From positions 28,541 through 92,540 of the forward strand of contig CAJYAN010000013.1 of NCBI GenBank assembly GCA_913064945.1: a stretch of 64,000 nt of DNA, given 5' to 3'. Positions 57,282 through 64,000 of the stretch are shown here, piece by piece. Both the position numbers and the translations under genes were made by a program. The DNA is from an uncultured Gammaproteobacteria bacterium (lineage in GTDB: Bacteria; Pseudomonadota; Gammaproteobacteria; UBA6429; Thiohalophilaceae). A model generated the notes under the pieces. That model was not told where the DNA came from, did no database searches, and saw nothing but the letters and a program-made list of their open reading frames with translations. Each line of letters begins with the position of its first letter. The first letter of the stretch is position 1.

Positions 57282-57524
57282 AGTATCACGCCTTTACAGA
57301 TTTATGCCGCTCCTGTGGTCATCAGTATCCTGGCGATTGTTGTGACTTTTGAAAGTCATCGAATCAGCTGCCTCTCGTGAGTACACTTCTGCACCAGGTT
57401 ATTTATCGTTGACTAAAGTACTTACTTTTTATAACCGTTATAGCACTTAATCAATTATCAAATGATGCCGATATAACCAGTAGCTATTTGAAAGTTACGG
57501 AATAACTAATCGCTATCGTTATTT

Positions 57525-60014
57525 ATGCCTAGTACACGCAGAAGTCTAAATAATCAATTCATGCTGGTTACGATCATTATTGCCTTATTTTTGGTAAGTG
57601 GTTGGCTATTGGGAAACCATTACGTCGATAAAATAATACTAAGTAATACAGAATCCTTGATCCTGCGTGACAAGGTAAGTAGTGAAATCGCGGGCTTGCG
57701 ATATAGTTTATGGCAGACTGATAATTTGCTGAACAACTTTATGCTGACCGAAGATAAGGCCAACAAAGATAAGCTGATTGCAACAGTCAAAATATCAACT
57801 GGACTCGTGTCAACGCTAATTAATTATCAAAATGTCAGTAATGCTAGATTCAAGCTGAGTGTTGAAGATCTGGAGGAAGATTATAAGAATTTTCATCACG
57901 ATATTAAGTATTTGCTAGGTAAAAGCACGGACCCAAATTGGGTGTATCCTATGTTGCCGTTCATTAATAATGTCTTGCTCGATTCGAATAATGAGTTTGA
58001 GACTGCCTGTGACCTTGCGTTGAAGGAAACGGCTTCCATGCCGGTTAATAAAAACTCAAGTGATTTATACAGAAAGCTTGTTGAGTTGCGAAGCCATTGG
58101 CGGCTAAAAATTCTCAATTTTCGCGCTGTAATCATTCGATATGCAGGCCTGAATTCACGAACAATTATATCACAGGAAAGCAATATTTCGATGCTCGATA
58201 AATATATCAATGACAAGCTCGCCGAGCTGGAACAAGACCGAGCCAAAGGACGGTTAGGTATCGATACCGATACCGCCCTCGATGTAATGAAAGAACGGTC
58301 TGCAAGGTGGAGTAAAGACTTTAAGAAACTGGTTGCACTAAGAGAGTCGAATAAGTGGCGTGCAGACATTGAATATGTGAAAAATAATATTACACCCAAG
58401 CAGGAGCATTTGCTAGATGACCTGAAATTACTGGAAAAACAAATATCACAATGGTCTCTATATAATATTTCAAAATTGGAAACTGCAACGCATGATATCA
58501 ATAACATGTTTGGTTTAATGTCTGGGCTTGCGCTTTTGCTGATCATCGCAAGCTACGTCCTGCTGCGACGTTCCGTGTTAACCCCGATCAAGCGAATATC
58601 TGAAATTATTTCATCGGAAGATTCGTTCTTTAAGCTGCCTTCGAGTCGATTTGACAGCCTGGAAGTATCCTCTTTGATTGATGCTTTTAATAGCATGCGC
58701 CGTCAGATTAATAATCGTCAAAAAGCATTAGAACATCAAGCGCTGCATGATGCCTTGACGGGTCTTCCAAATAGGGCCTTATTAGAAGATCGATTAAAGT
58801 ACTCTATTTCGCTCGCGCTAAGAAATAATAGCAATGTCATTGTCATGCTGTTTGATCTTAACCGTTTTAAAGAAATTAATGACACGCTAGGTCACTCTGT
58901 TGGTGACGCAGTACTTAAGATTTTATCTGAAAGACTTGAGGCGTGTGTAAGAGAGTCCGACACTGTTGCCAGACTTGGTGGTGATGAATTCTCGATTATT
59001 ACCTATGGCGATCTGTCGGCGGCTAAGGCATTAATTGGGAGAATAACATCGTCAATTCAGAATGATATGTCGATCAATGGGCAGCACCTCTATGTCAGTT
59101 CCAGCATCGGCGTTGCAATATGTCCAGAGCATGGTAGCGATGTTGAAACATTAATGCAGCATGCCGATATTGCTATGTATGAATCAAAAAAGGGAAAAAG
59201 TGAATATGTTATTTATTCAGAAGAATTTAATGATCATAGTATCAACAATCTTGCGCTATTAGGCTCCCTTAGGTCAGAAATCTATAAGCCAACAGATCAA
59301 TTTACACTGTACTATCAACCTCAATTAGATTTAAACAATAATGCAGTGATCGGTGCTGAGGCCTTGTTGCGATGGAATCATCCGGTTTTTGGCGCAATTC
59401 CACCTGAGCAGATAATTCGTATGGCTGAGCAAACGGGTTTAATATCCGAGCTAACAGACTGGATCTTAGATAATTCATTTCGACAGTGTTCGGAGTGGAC
59501 TTCGCTTGGTTATAACATGCATGTTGCAATTAATTTGTCAGCCTGGAATATTCAGGACCCGAATTTACCGCAAACGCTTGGTACACTTGTACATCAACAC
59601 AGTGTTGACCCATCTCTTATAGAACTCGAAATTACAGAAAGTACCGTTATGAGCGACCCTATCAGAGCACGAGAGGTTCTTTCGGAAATTGATGAAATGG
59701 GCTTTGGGATTTTTATTGACGATTTTGGCACCGGCTTTTCGTCGCTGTCTTATCTCAAGTTGCTGCCAGTGAATGGCTTAAAGATTGATAAATCCTTTGT
59801 CATTGAGATGCTGGATGATGAGAATGATAAGATTATCGTTCAATCAACGATTGAGTTGGCTCACAATCTCGGTCTAAAAGTGGTTGCTGAGGGGGTTGAA
59901 GACAGTAATACGTTGGTATACCTGTCGAAGTTAAATTGTGATTACGCACAAGGTTATTTTCTATCCGTTCCACTTACCTATGAAAACCTTATCGACTGGC
60001 TCGCGCTGCGATAA
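57525..60014 (+). CDS. Transmembrane GGDEF/EAL c-di-GMP protein
   Basis: This 829-residue membrane protein has helix 1 (about 11-31), a long helical extracytoplasmic sensor (about 35-325), helix 2 (about 328-348) and a HAMP-like linker. The diguanylate cyclase domain has GGDEF at 485-489 and an RESD inhibitory site just upstream. The phosphodiesterase domain has EAL at 612-614 and DDFGTGFSS. Both active motifs are intact, so either activity is possible. It is not clearly part of the nitrate operon (294-bp gap). Confidence 0.93.
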   Translation: MPSTRRSLNNQFMLVTIIIALFLVSGWLLGNHYVDKIILSNTESLILRDKVSSEIAGLRYSLWQTDNLLNNFMLTEDKANKDKLIATVKISTGLVSTLINYQNVSNARFKLSVEDLEEDYKNFHHDIKYLLGKSTDPNWVYPMLPFINNVLLDSNNEFETACDLALKETASMPVNKNSSDLYRKLVELRSHWRLKILNFRAVIIRYAGLNSRTIISQESNISMLDKYINDKLAELEQDRAKGRLGIDTDTALDVMKERSARWSKDFKKLVALRESNKWRADIEYVKNNITPKQEHLLDDLKLLEKQISQWSLYNISKLETATHDINNMFGLMSGLALLLIIASYVLLRRSVLTPIKRISEIISSEDSFFKLPSSRFDSLEVSSLIDAFNSMRRQINNRQKALEHQALHDALTGLPNRALLEDRLKYSISLALRNNSNVIVMLFDLNRFKEINDTLGHSVGDAVLKILSERLEACVRESDTVARLGGDEFSIITYGDLSAAKALIGRITSSIQNDMSINGQHLYVSSSIGVAICPEHGSDVETLMQHADIAMYESKKGKSEYVIYSEEFNDHSINNLALLGSLRSEIYKPTDQFTLYYQPQLDLNNNAVIGAEALLRWNHPVFGAIPPEQIIRMAEQTGLISELTDWILDNSFRQCSEWTSLGYNMHVAINLSAWNIQDPNLPQTLGTLVHQHSVDPSLIELEITESTVMSDPIRAREVLSEIDEMGFGIFIDDFGTGFSSLSYLKLLPVNGLKIDKSFVIEMLDDENDKIIVQSTIELAHNLGLKVVAEGVEDSNTLVYLSKLNCDYAQGYFLSVPLTYENLIDWLALR

Positions 60015-60037
60015 CGAGTAGGGCAGGTATACACTAT

Positions 60038-60223
60038 TTATTCATCTCTTCCAGCCCATAAATCATTTTTACCACCTGACGCCCTTCTATCTTTGCCTGA
60101 GCGTCGTGGTGATTTTTGAGGCTCGAAACGCATCATATCGCGACGATCAGAACTTTTGCGCCTTTCTTTATTGCGACGTTCCGGCCCAGTATATGTTGCT
60201 ATTTCTTTTATATTGTCAGGCAT
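60038..60223 (-). CDS. Small Arg-rich protein with repeated GPERR/DRR motifs
   Basis: This 61-residue hydrophilic protein has TGPERRNKERR, SSDRR, MMRFEP and RRSGKDRR. This ERR/DRR pattern is also found in small proteins and linkers of sulfur-oxidising and related gammaproteobacteria, often next to PilZ or signalling proteins; the function is unknown. It lies 28 bp after the DUF6763-like gene on the same strand, probably in one transcript. Confidence 0.65.
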   Translation of the reverse strand: MPDNIKEIATYTGPERRNKERRKSSDRRDMMRFEPQKSPRRSGKDRRASGGKNDLWAGRDE

Positions 60224-60251
60224 ATGTTGAATTACTTTTTATGACTTGAAT

Positions 60252-60545
60252 TCATTCAAATTCATCTACCGGGTTGCTCCACCTGTCTGTATGTTGTGTG
60301 AGTTCGGTGTCGCCCAAATCATCGGGTAAAATATCATCAAAGGGGCCAGACCAGTCTTCTGGCTCGGCAATCGCGACGAGTGGAATTTCATACCAGTTTT
60401 CAAGGTCGCATTCTTCAACTTCACCCTCAAAAAATTGCAGTTCAATGCTACCATCGTCTTCATCCAGGGCAACGATTTCGAAGATGCGTTCATCCTCAAT
60501 ATTACGATACCACTGTCCTATTGTAGGTTCCGGATGTTCTTCCAT
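60252..60545 (-). CDS. Small acidic conserved protein (DUF6763-like)
   Basis: This 97-residue very acidic protein has GQWYRNIEDERIFEIVALDE, then alternating Asp/Glu and hydrophobic residues that suggest a small beta fold, ending in PEDWSGPFDDI. It resembles conserved gammaproteobacterial proteins of unknown function, DUF6763 as I recall it. There is no catalytic motif. Confidence 0.7.
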   Translation of the reverse strand: MEEHPEPTIGQWYRNIEDERIFEIVALDEDDGSIELQFFEGEVEECDLENWYEIPLVAIAEPEDWSGPFDDILPDDLGDTELTQHTDRWSNPVDEFE

Positions 60546-60618
60546 TTTTATGCCTCCATGAGATAGACCTCAGACTGTTCATCTAAAAATGGCTTGTTCT
60601 GAGCTAATGTCAAGCTCC

Positions 60619-60649
60619 GATAAAAAACGCCATTCAGGCGCTTTTTATC
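60619..60649. terminator. Bidirectional intrinsic terminator
   Basis: GATAAAAA-CGCC and GGCG-TTTTTATC pair around ATTCA, with T-runs on both strands. It lies between the outer-membrane barrel gene and the DUF6763-like gene, and would end the barrel transcript. Confidence 0.85.
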
Positions 60650-60681
60650 TAACGTGGCACAAAATATGACAAGTAACGTGG

Positions 60682-61221
60682 TTAATAGCGTTTATAAAGC
60701 CTGGGGCGATTGCCAAAATAATGCGTAATACCGAAGGTGACCGCATTAACTTGTATCTTAGTGCCCCCAGTCACTTTGCCATCAAAGTAGGTGGTATAGG
60801 CCAGGGTCAGAGCGGTATCTTTTCCGCCATACATGTCGAGCCCTACGCCATAGGCTAGACCAGCGTCCGTCGACCCTGAATAGTTTACTCTTGAGCCACC
60901 TACCAGCGCATAGAGTGTTGCACGCTTGAATCGTAGATTCATTCTTGCAAAGGCACTCAGACCGTTTCCAGATACCTTGCTGCTGCCTGAAGTGGTGAAG
61001 TCATCCGGGTTGGAATAGTGTCCCTCAACCGCCAGAAAGTTATTAAAATCGTAACCCAGGCGTAGGATTGGGCCATTAGCATTATCGTAAATGGTACTGC
61101 TGTCTTTGACTTTATAGCTAAAGTCTCCCCAGTCGATACCGATGTAATAGTGCGCCTCATCGGCAAAAACAGTTGGTGCAAAGCCCAGGGCCAGTATGAG
61201 AGCCATAATTCGTTTCAACAT
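60682..61221 (-). CDS. Outer-membrane beta-barrel protein
   Basis: This 179-residue exported protein has a signal peptide (about 1-20, ending VFA-D) followed by alternating beta strands, including YYIGIDWGDFSYKV, GPILRLGYDFNNFLAVEGHYS and ITHYFGNRPRLYKRY. It resembles the small OmpA-like or OmpW-like eight-stranded barrels. ATG 61221 was chosen over 61290, because GGAGGAA lies upstream and the signal peptide then starts normally. Function unknown. Confidence 0.8.
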   Translation of the reverse strand: MLKRIMALILALGFAPTVFADEAHYYIGIDWGDFSYKVKDSSTIYDNANGPILRLGYDFNNFLAVEGHYSNPDDFTTSGSSKVSGNGLSAFARMNLRFKRATLYALVGGSRVNYSGSTDAGLAYGVGLDMYGGKDTALTLAYTTYFDGKVTGGTKIQVNAVTFGITHYFGNRPRLYKRY

Positions 61222-61861
61222 TTCCAAAATTCCTCCAGAAGACTGTAGCGAGTCGTATATACCTTTAATTATTGATAAAGAATATGCCACGCTTGGTCGT
61301 TTGTAAAGTAAATGCCATATAAAACAATCAAATGAGCAAGAAACTTAATGCTTGTCGTCAAGAAAATATGGCAGTCTGCCGTCCTGAGATCGAAGCTAGA
61401 TTTAGTCTAAATCGATATAGAATTACGTAACTTACCGATTTTGAAGTATTTGCGGTTCATTTTGACATGAAAAATGTGTTGTCTGAGCCTTTTATGCCGA
61501 TTCAACCAACAGATTTGGCGATTATAAGGGGATGTGAAATTCGACCAGGCACATACTAAATACGGGACTGATTGGTTCGAAGGCCTCTGTCACCGTCACG
61601 TCCTGGATTTGTTTAGTTGACCAGTGCGCGCGCTGAGACAATCATCATAGCGTGGGCATGACGGTGTACTTTAACGCACGGTACTTGCTGCGGAGGCGAT
61701 TCGTCTAATTCTTCTGTTGGCGTATACATCTCACTATGGCATTCTCCGCGCAATATTGGATAGTACAATCTATCTAATAATGGGGAGGCGTGGTCAACCG
61801 TATGCTTGTATAGTTCGTGCGACCCTGTTGACTTACCTGATAGAGTGCTGGTTAAAAGATC
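61222..61861. other. 640-bp region without a convincing gene
   Basis: A short palindrome GATTTAG-T-CTAAATC is at 61399-61413. On the minus strand, a frame stays open for about 75 codons from inside the ClC start down to about 61622, with a plausible composition but no good start codon. It may be the tail of a decayed gene. Nothing else is recognised. Confidence 0.35.
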
Positions 61862-63667
61862 ATGTCTGAGCAGAAAATAAGTAACGGGAGCAGTAGCCTG
61901 CCTATCGCTCCCTCAATGGATGTGGCGCTTGTCTCGCTGTCCGTGCCGGTTACGGACCACGCAGCGACTCACCGTTTAATTACAATTGCCTGTATCGCCA
62001 CACTTATTGGAATTGCGGGGGGGATTACGGCTAAAGCCTTTCTCTCCTTGATTGCCATAATCAGTAATTTTACTTTTTTTGGCCACTTTTCCCTGATTCT
62101 CGCCCCCATCAACACCGAGCATGTTGGTCTTGGTATATTTGTGATTCCTGTGATTGGTGCGCTGATCATTGGTCTGATGGCGCGTTTCGGGTCGTCCGCT
62201 ATTCGTGGCCATGGTATTCCAGAAATGATGGAGAATGTCCTTTACAATCGCAGCAAAATTTCTCCTAAGTTGATGTTTCTAAAACCCGCTTCAGCGGCAA
62301 TCGCAATCGGGACGGGCGGGCCATTTGGGGCCGAGGGACCAATTATAGCCACGGGTGGTGCGTTAGGCTCTGTTATCGGAACGTTATTACGCGTTACTGC
62401 GGATGAACGAAAAGTGTTGCTTGCGGCGGGTGCGGCGGCGGGGATGTCGGCGACTTTTGGGGCACCTGTCTCAGCCGTGTTGCTTTCAATCGAATTGCTA
62501 CTTTTTGACTATCGGACGCGCTCGATTATCCCGGTCGCATTCGCGGCTACGGCTGCCGCTGTCGTTCGCGCACTTATCATTGCGAAGGGGCCGGTTTTTC
62601 CCATGGCAACGGTCATGGACCCTGCCGCTATGGCGCTTGTATTTTATGTCGTTTTGGGTGCATTAATTGGCTTGCTCGCTGTTTTGATTACAAAATCTAT
62701 TTATGTGATAGAAGACCTTTTTGAGCGCCTGCCTATACACTGGATGTGGTGGCCGGCACTTGGTGCCATTGTCGTTGGCATCGTCGGTTATATTGAGCCT
62801 CGTGCTCTCGGGGTGGGATATGAACAAATTGAGGCAATTCTTTCAGGCAATCTTGTCGGCTGGAGCTTGCTGACCTTAGTTATTTTCAAATTTATTGCCT
62901 GGTCTATTTATCTCGGAAGCGGTACTTCTGGTGGAACTCTTGCACCTCTTTTTATTATCGGAGGGGGCTGGGAGCATTAATAGGATTATCCGGCGTAGCG
63001 GTCATGCCGTCGCTCGGTATCAGTATTCCCATCGCAGGACTAGTTGGTATGGCGGCTATGTTCACCGGGGCGTCTCGCGCGCTACTGGCTTCTATAATTT
63101 TTACATTTGAAGTTACGCATCAGCCTTCCGGAGTTCTCCCTGTTCTAGCAGGCTGCACCTCGGCCTATCTTGTCTCGGCTCTCCTGATGCAGACATCGAT
63201 CATGACGGAAAAACTGGCGCGACGCGGTTCACATATTCGCACTGACTATACTGTCGATTTTCTAAGTCAGCTCTTGGTTCAGGAAGTAATGACACGTGAG
63301 GTAATGACGCTACAAGGTGAGGAGGGTGTCGCGGCGGTTCAATCGCGGCTATTTAGTGAATCAACTTCTACGAATCACCAATGTTATCCTGTGCTTGATC
63401 AAGCGAACAGGTTGATGGGGGTTGTGTCATATCGGCAACTTGTAGAGCACTCACTTACGCCGGAAATGAAAATACAGGAATTAATCGGCCGTGACCCAGT
63501 CGTTACCCACCAGGATAATACCTTAAGGGAGGCAGCAGACCACATGGTCCGTGAAGGCGTGGGTTAGACTGCCGGTCATTGATCGTTATTCCGGCAATCT
63601 ATTGGGGATTCTGTCACGCAGCGATCTGTTCTCGGCTCATGCACGCAGACTCGGCATTAACGAATAG
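61862..63667 (+). pseudogene. ClC-family chloride channel with CBS domains, disrupted by two indels
   Basis: The reading frame runs from ATG 61862 to 62980, shifts at a G5 tract (62963-62967, where one G is missing), continues in the next frame to 63567, and returns to the first frame where one extra T at 63564-63565 creates a stop, ending at TAG 63667. The restored protein is about 601 residues: a ClC domain (HGIPEMMENV, GTGGPFGAEGPI, GAPVSAVLLSIE) and two CBS domains (about 475-601). The second frame resumes in the conserved GGxLGAL...GVAVMPS region and the third in RLPVIDRYSGNLLGILSRSDLF. Both are single-base changes, one of them in a homopolymer, so either a decaying gene or sequencing errors would explain them. 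Confidence 0.88.
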
Positions 63668-63869
63668 CTACATTGCCGCGGTCACGCTGACCCCTGAATA
63701 ATACAGATAATGTATATTATGTTAAATTATATCGATATCAGTTTAAGCGTGTCTCCTCCGTAAAAACCATGGCCTAATAGCATAGATCAATGGCACTTAT
63801 GGCTGATTCGTGACTCTAAAAGTGAAGGTTATTAAGTAAGTTACCCCCTTTGCTAGATTGGAGAAGCGA

Positions 63870-64000
63870 ATGATTGGCAAACAACCCTACCTATTCACCA
63901 TTGTAGTTTCATGTTTCTTGTGTGTCTCTGTGGCCAGCGCCACGCCAAAGGCGGTACCGAAACCGGGTAGTTTCTGTCCTGGTCCCGAAGTACGCCTGGT
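63870..64000 (+). CDS. Secreted protein, N-terminal fragment at window edge
   Basis: An ATG at 63870 preceded by GGAGAAG opens a frame with a typical signal peptide (about 1-25; FTIVVSCFLCVSVASA) ending before TPKAVPKPGS, and stays open to the window end. The mature part is too short to identify. Confidence 0.65.
   Translation, partial: MIGKQPYLFTIVVSCFLCVSVASATPKAVPKPGSFCPGPEVRL

Noticed and set aside
1..64000. CRISPR array, tRNA, rRNA, prophage or complete insertion sequence
   Set aside because: No regularly spaced direct repeats, cloverleaf-like tRNA sequences, rRNA segments, phage structural genes or transposase frames were seen.

Overview
The window is a single stretch of bacterial chromosome from a gammaproteobacterium. 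The central gene order (rne, rluC, HAD phosphatase, sppA, maf, yceD, rpmF, plsX, fabHDG, acpP, fabF, pabBC, mltG, tmk, holB, pilZ, tatD) is the classic gammaproteobacterial cell-envelope and fatty-acid block. CpxAR, NasTS and DUF6763-type genes fit the same class. I cannot name a genus. I saw no rRNA or tRNA genes, no CRISPR array, no phage and no complete insertion sequence.

Layout. (1) 0.3-4 kb: a low-molecular-weight tyrosine phosphatase, an orphan FliL-like protein and RNase E. (2) 4.5-24 kb: the envelope and fatty-acid block, interrupted between maf and yceD by a divergent two-subunit pyruvate carboxylase (pycA, pycB). Two roughly 225-bp elements with inverted, GCAAAG-rich ends lie here. 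(3) 24-38 kb: a CHASE2 adenylate cyclase faces a minus-strand series. In transcription order this runs acyl-CoA dehydrogenase, thiolase, FadJ-type enzyme, acyl-CoA ligase, a cyclic-nucleotide-binding/rhodanese protein, a TPR/beta-barrel protein and a FecR-domain protein. This looks like fatty-acid oxidation joined to a cAMP signalling module. (4) 38-39 kb: a class V aminotransferase. (5) 39.3-57 kb: a nitrate assimilation regulon (nasT, nasS, nrtABC, nirBD, a NasA/NarB-type nitrate reductase and a DmsB-DmsC-like membrane partner), with a TauE/SafE permease and a Cpx envelope-stress module placed inside it. (6) 57-64 kb: a GGDEF/EAL protein, small conserved proteins, an outer-membrane barrel, a ClC chloride-channel gene broken by two indels, and the start of a secreted protein cut by the window edge.

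The best-supported regulatory finding is the nitrate control scheme. Three leaders (upstream of nasS, nrtA and nirB) each carry the two-hairpin ANTAR target: a stem with a six-base loop having A at position 1 and G at position 4, a 33-38 nt linker, then GGAC-AANGGY-GTCC. In each, the second hairpin overlaps the 5' arm of an intrinsic terminator. Upstream of nasT, nrtA and nirB there are also sigma-54 -24/-12 promoters and NtrC-like GCAC-N7-GTGC sites. The likely logic is that nitrogen limitation drives initiation and nitrate, through NasS and NasT, allows read-through. Because nasS lies behind its own leader, the inhibitor of NasT would be made only when NasT is active.

The second system of interest is the cAMP module: a transmembrane CHASE2 cyclase with intact catalytic residues, FecR and TPR-barrel envelope proteins, and a cNMP-binding protein fused to an active-site-intact rhodanese, at the end of a beta-oxidation gene series.
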